Source: JAFDVL01 sp043775925
Lineage (GTDB): Bacteria; Acidobacteriota; Blastocatellia; RBC074
Direction of reading: 5' to 3'
Assembly: GCA_043775925.1 (NCBI GenBank)
Contig: JAYVRW010000147.1
Coordinates: 1-5,813, forward strand
Length of the DNA stretch: 5,813 nucleotides
This document shows, in pieces, positions 1-5,813 of this stretch. The translations under genes were made by a program, and so were the position numbers. Position 1 is the first letter of the stretch. Each line of letters starts with the position of its first letter. The notes under the pieces were generated by a model that was given only the letters and a program-made list of their open reading frames with translations, searched no databases and was not told the origin of the DNA.

Positions 1-1602
1 AGCGGATGGCAGGGTGATATGCCACCACGTGCCGGAGCCGAAACGATCAATGTACCGATAGCGAAAAACCCTGATGGTTCAAGCATTACTGGTCTAGCGT
101 TGGCGCGTTTCAGTAATATGCCTGCTGGTACTAACACACAGTTATTACCTATCGCTCATGAAACTGCGAGTTTAGATACGACGAAAGCTACGCTGACCAA
201 ACGTGCTTCTGAAGACAGTGCGATTATTCCGATTGCGAGCAGCGATTGGGCATTCGGTGATTGCAGCAAAACTCCATTTCCCGGCGCTCCTGATGGCAAC
301 AAAGTTTGCGTCAAAGGTGGTTTTGATCTGGCATACTTATACGAACTGAGCTACACCGCGAAAGACCCGCTGGTGTTGGGAATTGGCTTCGCCGCTACGC
401 GCGACATCAATACATATTTTCGCCGCGCAGCCAAAGATGACAGCAATCAAGCCAATCCCATAGCCGGAAAAATCACCCATGCCATTGCGCAAGGCATTTC
501 GCAATCCGGTAATTTCATCAAGACCTTTATTCATCTTGGTTTCAATCAGGACGAGCAAAAGCTAATCGTCTGGGAAGGTGTGAACGATCACATCGCGGGA
601 CGACAATTGGCGATGAATATTCGTTTTGCGAATCCTGGCGGTGCGGCGGGAATGTATGAAGCAGGCAGCGAGCCGCCGCTCTGGTGGGGTACTTACGAAG
701 ACAAAACACGTGGCAAAAAATCTGCGAGTATGCTTGACCGATGCAGCGCAACAAAAACTTGTCCGAAGATTATTGAGACGTTTGGTTCCGCCGAATTTTG
801 GGGCTTACGCATGTCGCCAAACCTGCTTGGCTCAAATGCTGAAATTGATATTCCATTGCCTGCCAACGTACGCCGATATTATTTCCCCGGCACTACACAC
901 GGTGGCGGGCGTGGAGGTTTTAGCACTGATCCGATTGCTGCTCCGGCGGCGTGTGATTTATCGAACAATCCAAATCCACAATCTGAATCCATTCGTGCGT
1001 TGATCCTGGCGTTGACCGATTGGGTCACAAAAAATTCTGAGCCTCCGCCCAGCGTCTATCCGCGTCTTAATCGCGGCGAGCTTGTGAAACCAAATCACAT
1101 TGCGATGGGCTTCCCGTTAATTCCCGGTGCGCCGTTGCCGGACAATATGATTAATACGTTGCTGGATTACGATTTCGGTTCGGAATTCAAATACTCCGAT
1201 TTGTCAGGCGTGATGACGATGCAACCACCAATAATCAAACGTCCATTACCTACACTCGTTCCCAAAGTTGACGCAGACGGTAACGAAACCAGTGGCATCG
1301 CTTCGCCGTTACTACAAGCACCGCTTGGCACATATTTAGGCTGGAACGTCACGCGCAGCGGCTTTTACAAAGGACGCGGCTGTGGCTTTGCCGGTGGATT
1401 TATTGCGTTTGCTAAAACGAAAGCTGAGCGGCTGGAAAAAGGCGATCCACGCTTATCGTTGGAAGAACGATACAAAGATCACGTGGGTTATGTCGCGGCT
1501 GTCAAAGCGGCTGTCGAAAAATTATCCAATCAACATTTTCTGTTGCCCGAAGACGCGCCGCGCATTATTCGACAAGCGGAAGAAAGTAACGTTTTACGCT
1601 AA
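1..1602 (+). CDS. Alpha/beta hydrolase domain protein (Abhydrolase_10-like), 5'-truncated
   Basis: The reading frame is open from the first base (window begins SGWQGDMPP), so the true start lies left of the window and the ATG at 19 is probably an internal Met. About 533 residues are visible, ending in TAA at 1600-1602. The protein resembles the uncharacterised Abhydrolase_10 family. Recognisable blocks are a YELSYTAKDP..GIGFAATRD stretch (about nt 340-410), the nucleophile elbow GISQSG at nt 493-510 (likely Ser at 499-501, a GxSxS variant of GxSxG), then FIHLGFNQDE and NDHIAGRQLAMNIRFANP. The block PGTTHGGG follows, with the likely catalytic His at nt 898-900. The C-terminus has the typical GDPRLSLEERY..HVGYVAAVKAA pattern. 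The acidic triad member is uncertain; the Glu of AEFW just before the His block is a candidate. Probably an ester hydrolase, substrate unknown. Any signal peptide would be outside the window. The next gene is a second esterase 70 bp downstream on the same strand. Family call is from pattern memory. Confidence 0.85.
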   Translation, partial: SGWQGDMPPRAGAETINVPIAKNPDGSSITGLALARFSNMPAGTNTQLLPIAHETASLDTTKATLTKRASEDSAIIPIASSDWAFGDCSKTPFPGAPDGNKVCVKGGFDLAYLYELSYTAKDPLVLGIGFAATRDINTYFRRAAKDDSNQANPIAGKITHAIAQGISQSGNFIKTFIHLGFNQDEQKLIVWEGVNDHIAGRQLAMNIRFANPGGAAGMYEAGSEPPLWWGTYEDKTRGKKSASMLDRCSATKTCPKIIETFGSAEFWGLRMSPNLLGSNAEIDIPLPANVRRYYFPGTTHGGGRGGFSTDPIAAPAACDLSNNPNPQSESIRALILALTDWVTKNSEPPPSVYPRLNRGELVKPNHIAMGFPLIPGAPLPDNMINTLLDYDFGSEFKYSDLSGVMTMQPPIIKRPLPTLVPKVDADGNETSGIASPLLQAPLGTYLGWNVTRSGFYKGRGCGFAGGFIAFAKTKAERLEKGDPRLSLEERYKDHVGYVAAVKAAVEKLSNQHFLLPEDAPRIIRQAEESNVLR

Positions 1603-1619
1603 ACACAGGCGTAAAAGTT
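1588..1619. other. Stem-loop spanning the stop codon of the Abhydrolase_10 gene
   Basis: TTTTACGC at 1592-1599 pairs perfectly with GCGTAAAA at 1609-1616 around a 9-nt loop (1600-1608) that starts with the TAA stop codon. If G1591 is bulged, AAC (1588-1590) also pairs with GTT (1617-1619), giving 11 pairs. No clean T-run follows, so it is not a textbook intrinsic terminator, although a T-rich stretch lies at 1631-1639. It shares bases 1616-1619 with the next inverted repeat, so the two folds cannot both be complete at once. A role in 3'-end formation or mRNA stability is inference only. Confidence 0.5.
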
Positions 1620-1664
1620 CAAGCTTCAGCTTGTTTCTTGCTGCCACAACCTGAAGGTTGAACT
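1616..1664. repeat. REP/BIME-like paired palindromic element
   Basis: Two arms (1616-1634 and 1646-1664) are inverted copies matching at 17 of 19 positions, separated by 11 nt. Each arm also folds alone into a 5-bp hairpin: CAAGC-TTCA-GCTTG at 1620-1633 and CAACC-TGAA-GGTTG at 1647-1660. The only two mismatches between arms sit at the same base pair of the small hairpin (G-C in one arm, C-G in the other), so each hairpin stays intact. The architecture is that of paired inverted REP sequences mobilised in trans by RAYT (REP-associated tyrosine) transposases. No such transposase is in the window, and genome-wide copy number cannot be seen here. The left hairpin is followed by TTTCTT, so weak termination between the two esterase genes is possible. 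Confidence 0.65.
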
Positions 1665-1672
1665 CTTAACAC

Positions 1673-3304
1673 ATGATTTCTATGAAACTAAACACCACTA
1701 ATTTATTTCTCGTCGTAAGCCTGTGCGCTACGATTTTTGCTTCAAATCTTTTCGCACAAGAGCGTATCAAAACCGCGAACGGTATGCTCGAAGGAACCGT
1801 TGATAAAGCTGCTGGTATTCGCAGTTTTAAAGGCGTCCCGTTCGGCGCACCTCCGGTTGGTGAATTCCGCTGGCAGCCGCCGCAACCTGTCAAGAATTGG
1901 GAAGGCATTCGCAAAGCCGATAAATTCGGGCCACGTGCGATGCAACGCAATGTCTTCGGCGATATGAATTTTCGCTCCAACGGAACGAGCGAAGACTGCT
2001 TATATCTGAATGTCTGGACGCCTGCCAAAGCCGGAAAAAACTTGCCAGTGCTCGTGTATTTTTACGGCGGCGGATTTATTGCCGGAGATGGTTCAGAGCC
2101 GCGCTACGACGGCGCGAGTATGGCGAGCAAGGGAATCGTTACTGTTACCGTAAATTATCGTTTGGGCGTCTTTGGATTTTTTGCGCATTCAGAACTCACA
2201 AAAGAATCTCCGCATCACGCTTCGGGAAATTATGGCTTGCTCGATCAAGCCGCTGCGCTGAAATGGGTGCAGCAAAATATCGCGGCGTTTGGCGGCGATC
2301 CGAAGCGCGTCACGATTGCAGGCGAATCCGCCGGATCAATTTCCGTTAGTGCGCAAATGGCTTCGCCGCTCTCGAAAAATTTGATCGCCGGAGCCATTGG
2401 CGAAAGCGGTTCGATCATCGGTGCGCTTTCCGCTGTGCCGTTGTCCGAAGGCGAACAAGCTGGCGTGAAATTTGGCAAAGCGATTGGTGTCGAAGGGCTG
2501 GCGGCGTTGCGTGCAATGTCTGCTGAGCAATTATTGGAAACGACTGCGAAACCCGGGCTGCCGAGATTTTCCCCGACGATTGATGGTTGGTTTTTTCCGA
2601 AATCTCCTGCCGAAATTTTCGCTGCTGGAGAACAGGCGCACGTGCCTTTGCTCGCCGGATCGAATCTCGAAGAATCAGGCGCAGGCGCAGTTTTAGGGCG
2701 TGAAACCCCTACCGTAGAAAATTATCGCAAGGCGTTGCAGCGGCTTTATAACGACAAAGCCGACGAAATTTTCAAACACTATTCCGCCACGAACGAAGCC
2801 GAAGCCACCGACGCCGCGCGTGATTTGGCGAGTGACCGCTTCATCGCTTTCAGCACGTGGAAATGGGTAGATTTGGCAACGAAGACGGGCGGCAAGCCGA
2901 CGTATTATTATCGCTATGATCGTCCGCGTCCGGCGATGCGTCCTGAGATGGGCGATGCGCAGGCAGGCTTAGCAGGTGGCGTAGTCAGAGGGACAGGCGC
3001 AGCGCCAGCGACGCCACGTCCATTGCCGCGTGGCGCAGTCCATTCGGCAGAAATCGAATACGCGATGGGCAACCTTGATGGCAACAAAGTCTACGCGTGG
3101 ACACCGGAAGATTTTCAGGTCTCGAAAACAATGCAGGAATATTTTGTGAATTTTATTAAGACGGCGAACCCGAATGGCAAAGGCTTACCGAAGTGGTCAA
3201 CCTTCAATGCGAATCAGCGGATGATTATTGATGTGAATACTCGTGCTGAAGCTGACAAGGTGCGGGCGCGGTATGAATTTATGGATCAACTGAACAAGAA
3301 ATAA
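1673..3304 (+). CDS. Secreted type-B carboxylesterase (COesterase family)
   Basis: A 543-residue, apparently complete protein of the carboxylesterase/para-nitrobenzyl esterase family, hydrolysing carboxylic esters. It begins with a hydrophobic signal peptide, probable cleavage after SNLFA (around residue 28), so export is expected. Family landmarks in order are the block FKGVPFGAPPVGEFRWQPPQP near residues 53-73, EDCLYLNVW at 107-115 and the oxyanion-hole segment YGGGF at 131-135 (Tyr where many members have His). The nucleophile elbow is GESAGS at 217-222 (Ser219), with Glu334 in SNLEES and His457 in VHSAEIEYAMGN. The Ser-Glu-His triad thus looks complete and the length is normal. A Pro/Ala/Gly-rich stretch just before His457 is probably a surface loop. 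Start: ATG at 1673 is used; ATG at 1682 gives an equally good signal peptide. Neither has a well-spaced Shine-Dalgarno; the nearest purine run, GAAGG at 1653-1657, is 15 nt away and inside the repeat. The natural substrate is unknown; acylated sugars or aromatic esters are possible. Confidence 0.93.
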   Translation: MISMKLNTTNLFLVVSLCATIFASNLFAQERIKTANGMLEGTVDKAAGIRSFKGVPFGAPPVGEFRWQPPQPVKNWEGIRKADKFGPRAMQRNVFGDMNFRSNGTSEDCLYLNVWTPAKAGKNLPVLVYFYGGGFIAGDGSEPRYDGASMASKGIVTVTVNYRLGVFGFFAHSELTKESPHHASGNYGLLDQAAALKWVQQNIAAFGGDPKRVTIAGESAGSISVSAQMASPLSKNLIAGAIGESGSIIGALSAVPLSEGEQAGVKFGKAIGVEGLAALRAMSAEQLLETTAKPGLPRFSPTIDGWFFPKSPAEIFAAGEQAHVPLLAGSNLEESGAGAVLGRETPTVENYRKALQRLYNDKADEIFKHYSATNEAEATDAARDLASDRFIAFSTWKWVDLATKTGGKPTYYYRYDRPRPAMRPEMGDAQAGLAGGVVRGTGAAPATPRPLPRGAVHSAEIEYAMGNLDGNKVYAWTPEDFQVSKTMQEYFVNFIKTANPNGKGLPKWSTFNANQRMIIDVNTRAEADKVRARYEFMDQLNKK

Positions 3305-3305
3305 T

Positions 3306-3407
3306 GACTGGAGCGCAAGCATCCTCGCTTGCTCAAGTGTAGCGCCAGATTTTTATACCGCTCGCGCTAAAGCGTTCGCTGGCAAGCGGGACGCTTGCGC
3401 TCCAGTC
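3306..3407. repeat. Long inverted repeat (REP/BIME-like) between convergent genes
   Basis: The left arm (3306-3332) begins GACTGGAGCGCAAGC, and its near-perfect reverse complement forms the right arm (3382-3407), with a 49-nt spacer. Differences are confined to the short loop inside each arm. Each arm alone folds with a 6-bp GCAAGC/GCTTGC stem (3315-3320 with 3327-3332; 3382-3387 with 3393-3398). The spacer holds a further mini-palindrome, CGCT-AA-AGCG at 3365-3374, and GCCAG (3344-3348) can pair with CTGGC (3379-3383). The element fills the intergenic gap: it starts one base after the esterase stop codon and abuts the sulfatase stop codon directly. It could act as a bidirectional transcription barrier. 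However, the only T-run on the + strand (3350-3354) is well past the first hairpin and none follows on the - strand, so classical intrinsic termination is not shown. I recall similar GGAGCGCAAGC repeats in Acidobacteriota, unverified here. Confidence 0.8.
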
Positions 3408-4904
3408 TCAGGGCTTAACACCTGGTGGTGGAGCCTGACTATCCACATCATCTTTGGGCAAAGACTCCGCGTACTGATCGTTGTCCTTCAACTCTTTTCT
3501 CAGTCGCGCCATCTCAGCTTTGAGCTTCGTAACTTCTTTGGCATACGCGGCATCGGCGTAAACATTTCGCATCTCAATCGGGTCTTTTTGCAGGTCATAC
3601 AGCTCCCATTGATTGAGCTTAAAATAATAAATCAGTTTGTAGCGGTCAGTGCGGACGCCGTAATGCGCAGCGATGTTGTGATCGCCCGGATGGTAATAAC
3701 GATAGTACATCGCCTTGCGCCAATCCTTCGGCGTTTGTCCGCGCAAGAGCGGCAGGAAGCTGTGTCCCTGCATATCCGCCGGAACTTTCGCGCCTGCTGC
3801 GTCCAGCATCATCGGCGCAAAATCTACGTTAAGAATCATTCCCCGGCTGACGCTGTTGGGCTTGATCTGTTGCGGCCAGCGAATCAGGAATGGCATCCGC
3901 AGCGATTCTTCATACATAAAACGCTTATCGAACATGTTGTGTTCGCCGAGGAAAAAGCCCTGATCCGAGGTGTAAATCACGATGGTATTTTCCGCTAAAC
4001 CGGATTTATCGAGGTATTCAAGAAAGCGCCCGATGTTATCGTCTACCGACGCAACACAGGCGAGATAATCCTGCATGTAGCGTTTGAATTTCCATCGCTT
4101 CAATTCCGCGCCGCTCAAGCCTTCCGGTGGTTTCACCTTGAGGTCATTCGGCGTCAGGTCAGTGTCAATGTGATTCGTCGCCTGACGCGAGGCGTCAGAT
4201 TTCCCTTTGTAATCGTCATCGAATGTTGCTGGTATCGGCGGCTCGTAATTCTCGTATTGCTTGCGATGTTTTTCGTCCGGCTGCCAGTTTCGGTGCGGCG
4301 CTTTGTTGTGAAACATCAGGAAGAATGGTTTTTCTTGAGGGCGATTTTTTATGAAGTCAATTGACAGGTCGGTAATCAAATCCGTCGTGTATCCCGTGAG
4401 CTTTTTGCGCTGCCCCATTTCGATCATCATCGGATCAAAGTACGCGCCCTGTCCCGGCAAAATATTCCAGTAATCAAAGCCCGTAGGTTTGCCATTTTCC
4501 GGCGTGTAGGGATTTTGCCCGCCCAAATGCCATTTGCCGATCAAGCCCGTGTAATAACCCGCCTGTTGCAAATATTTTGAGAGCATCGGCTGTGATGTAT
4601 CCAGATGATTAAAAACCGGAACGCCATTCATGTGCGAATATTTGCCGGTGAGAATTGCGGCGCGGCTTGGCGTACAAATCGAATTCGTCACAAAGCAATT
4701 CTCAAACTTCATGCCTTCTTTGGCGAGCCGATCAATGTTGGGTGTTTTGATCAGCTTGCTGCCATACGCGCTAATGGCTTGCGATGCGTGGTCATCAGAC
4801 ATGATGAAAACAATGTTCGGTGGTTTGGCTGGTCTTTGTGCCGTAATCATAGCAGGCAGCAAGAGCAATGAAATTAATCCAAGATAACGGGTCGTAATTT
4901 TCAT
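3408..4904 (-). CDS. Exported S1-family sulfatase (Cys-type, formylglycine-dependent)
   Basis: A complete 498-residue sulfatase, which hydrolyses sulfate esters with a formylglycine nucleophile and a divalent metal. Residues 1-22 form a signal peptide (MKITTRY, then a Leu-rich core, ending ITA), so it acts outside the cytoplasm. The N-terminal strand NIVFIMSDDH carries metal-binding Asp37 and Asp38. CTPSR at 77-81 is the canonical CxPSR maturation motif (Cys77, codon 4674-4676), followed by AAILTGKYSH. GKWHLGG supplies Lys124 and His126. SDQG carries Asp314 and Gln315, and GEHNMFDKR supplies His322 and Lys327. All expected active-site positions look intact. The C-terminal part has HYGVRTDRYKLIYY and WELYDLQKDP, typical of the sulfatase C-terminal subdomain. 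The motif KAPHRNWQPDEKH and overall resemblance recall GlcNAc-6-sulfatase or mucin-desulfating types, but substrate is unproven. Start: ATG at 4904 has a weak AGAG (complement of 4915-4918) 10 nt upstream. It lies 28 bp after another sulfatase gene, so it is probably second in an operon. The formylglycine-generating enzyme must be encoded elsewhere. Confidence 0.95.
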   Translation of the reverse strand: MKITTRYLGLISLLLLPAMITAQRPAKPPNIVFIMSDDHASQAISAYGSKLIKTPNIDRLAKEGMKFENCFVTNSICTPSRAAILTGKYSHMNGVPVFNHLDTSQPMLSKYLQQAGYYTGLIGKWHLGGQNPYTPENGKPTGFDYWNILPGQGAYFDPMMIEMGQRKKLTGYTTDLITDLSIDFIKNRPQEKPFFLMFHNKAPHRNWQPDEKHRKQYENYEPPIPATFDDDYKGKSDASRQATNHIDTDLTPNDLKVKPPEGLSGAELKRWKFKRYMQDYLACVASVDDNIGRFLEYLDKSGLAENTIVIYTSDQGFFLGEHNMFDKRFMYEESLRMPFLIRWPQQIKPNSVSRGMILNVDFAPMMLDAAGAKVPADMQGHSFLPLLRGQTPKDWRKAMYYRYYHPGDHNIAAHYGVRTDRYKLIYYFKLNQWELYDLQKDPIEMRNVYADAAYAKEVTKLKAEMARLRKELKDNDQYAESLPKDDVDSQAPPPGVKP

Positions 4905-4932
4905 GATGTGTAATCTCTGTAGGTGTTAGTTT

Positions 4933-5813
4933 TTAGTCAAATTTCTTTACTACGTCCTCGCTGTCAAGGTAGCCGAATCGGCAGGCTTTGACACGTAACG
5001 TGGCAGGGCGTTGCACTGTCAATTCGCCTGCATAAAGCAGCCAGTGCGGCTTGTCTTCGGTCTCTGTCGTGTAAGCGAATGACGCTCCTTCTGTGGTACT
5101 TGTCAGTTTTATTTTCACTGCCGTACCAGCCGCAACCTCGCTGATAATTGGTGCGGCAACTTTCTGCCAGATGCCGCCAGGACGCATTCGTTCACGCAAG
5201 TCGGCTTCGGGAACGGAGCCTAAATCTTTCGTCTCTTTTTGCCATTTCTCCAGCGCCGCTCGCATTTGTTTGAGCGTCGCCTGATGTTGCGGCAGGGCGG
5301 CGAGGTTATTGATTTCGTGCGGGTCGGCAACCACATCATACAATTCTTCCGGCGGTTTGTTGGGAGCCATAAATAATAGCTGCGTCGGATTCAACGCTTT
5401 GCCATATTTCGGATCAAGCGCGTTCATGTGATCTTTATACAACCGTCGCCATTCCTTCATCGTCGGCATTTCTTCCTGGTATTCGATGTGCTGTGCGTAA
5501 GGGCGACCGGGATTGAAATTTTTGATGTAATGAAATTGTTTGCCCATCACAGAACGCATCATATCGTAGGTTTCATCCATTCGGTCACGATGCGCAAAGG
5601 CAAATTCGCGTGGTGCTTTTTTCTGCGCACCCAAAATTGCCTGTGCCTGCATGTGCGCTGGAACCGGCACTCCGGCGAGTGATAACACAGTCGGCCCAAG
5701 ATCGAACAGGCTTACCAATTCATCGTTCGTAGTTCCTGCTTTGATCTGTCCTGGCCAGCGGACAATCAACGGCACGCGCAAGCCGGAATCATAAAGAAAT
5801 CTTTTGCCGCGTG
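4933..5813 (-). CDS. Sulfatase C-terminal region with chitobiase-C-like tail (5'-truncated)
   Basis: The frame is open through the right edge of the window; the codon at 5779-5781 is an internal TTG within GKRFLYDSGLRVPLIVRWPG, not a start. About 293 residues are visible, ending in TAA at 4933-4935. That edge segment aligns with DKRFMYEESLRMPFLIRWPQ of the downstream sulfatase, so the Lys of GKR (codon 5803-5805) is the probable active-site Lys equivalent. DLGPTVLSLAGVPVPAHMQ, MRSVMGKQFHYIKNF and EELYDVVADPHEINNLA are sulfatase C-terminal landmarks. They recall the heparan N-sulfatase (S1_8-like) branch, low confidence. The metal-binding Asp pair and the CxPSR site lie outside the window. The last ~76 residues (nt 4936-5163) form an extra beta-rich module (GASFAYTTE, LYAGELTVQRPATLRVKA) resembling the chitobiase/hexosaminidase C-terminal domain (CHB_HEX_C_1), possibly for carbohydrate contact. 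It is the upstream member of a likely two-sulfatase operon. Confidence 0.92.
   Translation of the reverse strand, partial: RGKRFLYDSGLRVPLIVRWPGQIKAGTTNDELVSLFDLGPTVLSLAGVPVPAHMQAQAILGAQKKAPREFAFAHRDRMDETYDMMRSVMGKQFHYIKNFNPGRPYAQHIEYQEEMPTMKEWRRLYKDHMNALDPKYGKALNPTQLLFMAPNKPPEELYDVVADPHEINNLAALPQHQATLKQMRAALEKWQKETKDLGSVPEADLRERMRPGGIWQKVAAPIISEVAAGTAVKIKLTSTTEGASFAYTTETEDKPHWLLYAGELTVQRPATLRVKACRFGYLDSEDVVKKFD
4936..5163 (-). other. CHB_HEX_C-like C-terminal domain of the truncated sulfatase
   Basis: Roughly 76 residues after the sulfatase fold begin KVAAPIISEV and end at the stop codon. The pattern is: Pro-initiated strand, small-Gly turn with AVKIKLTS, GASFAYTTE (in place of the usual IYYTTDG), a Pro-His-Trp stretch, LYAGELTV, then ATLRVKACRFGYLDSEDV. 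This order matches chitobiase C-terminal-like beta-sandwich modules appended to many secreted bacterial hydrolases. Function here is unknown; substrate or surface binding is inferred. The sulfatase at 3408-4904 lacks any such tail. Confidence 0.6.

Noticed and set aside
626..1003. 125-residue + strand reading frame inside the first hydrolase
   Set aside because: Overlaps the strongly family-like hydrolase in another frame; its product is rich in Arg/Leu/Cys with no recognisable motif.
1382..1654. 90-residue + strand frame overlapping the end of the hydrolase and the repeat
   Set aside because: Its sequence is a frame-shifted reading of the conserved hydrolase C-terminus and then of the palindrome; no start context or protein-like pattern.
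1666..2028. 120-residue - strand frame antisense to the carboxylesterase start
   Set aside because: Shadow of the carboxylesterase, whose signal peptide and EDCLYLN block lie here; no independent support.
3315..3354. Classical intrinsic terminator for the carboxylesterase
   Set aside because: The hairpin ends at 3332 but the T-run only starts at 3350, too far for a standard rho-independent terminator.
3306..3407. Insertion sequence or MITE with target-site duplication
   Set aside because: No transposase, and no clear direct repeat flanks the arms; the small hairpins within each arm fit a REP/BIME-like element better.
3588..3998. 136-residue + strand frame antisense to the sulfatase
   Set aside because: Antisense to conserved sulfatase residues including Asp314 and His322; composition typical of a shadow frame.
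4905..4932. Promoter between the two sulfatases
   Set aside because: Only 28 bp with no recognisable -35/-10 pair; co-transcription is simpler.
5779..5781. TTG as start codon of the right-hand sulfatase
   Set aside because: The frame continues upstream to the window edge and encodes the conserved GKRFLYDSG segment, so this is an internal Leu codon.

Overview
The window holds four protein-coding genes in a convergent layout: two esterase-like hydrolases on the + strand (left half) and two sulfatases on the - strand (right half). Both outer genes are cut by the window edges. No rRNA, tRNA, CRISPR array, transposase or phage gene was seen. Base composition looks near balanced by eye. Cys-type sulfatases, secreted esterases and palindromic intergenic repeats together suggest a free-living Gram-negative degrader of complex organic matter. 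My best guess is Acidobacteriota (Blastocatellia-like); Planctomycetes or Verrucomicrobia relatives are possible. This placement is inferred from memory of similar proteins and repeats and is not proven by the sequence.

Layout. 1-1602 (+): 5'-truncated alpha/beta hydrolase of the Abhydrolase_10 type. 1588-1664: a stem-loop overlapping that gene's stop codon, followed by a two-hairpin inverted repeat filling most of the 70-bp gap. 1673-3304 (+): type-B carboxylesterase with a signal peptide and a complete Ser-Glu-His triad. 3305-3407: a long inverted repeat occupying essentially the whole gap between convergent stop codons. 3408-4904 (-): complete exported S1-type sulfatase with the CxPSR formylglycine motif. 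4933-5813 (-): C-terminal part of a second sulfatase ending in a chitobiase-C-terminal-like domain; its catalytic N-terminus lies beyond the right edge.

How the genes may work together. The two sulfatases are 28 bp apart and probably co-transcribed, the truncated one being upstream. The two esterases are in tandem but separated by the repeat. Secreted sulfatases and esterases side by side would fit removal of sulfate and acyl decorations from a polysaccharide or other extracellular substrate. No glycoside hydrolase, lyase, SusC/D transporter or regulator is visible to confirm this. The least ordinary signals are the two palindromic intergenic elements. In one, the two arms differ only by a paired change that preserves each small hairpin. 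I see no clear evidence of a wholly new multi-gene system.
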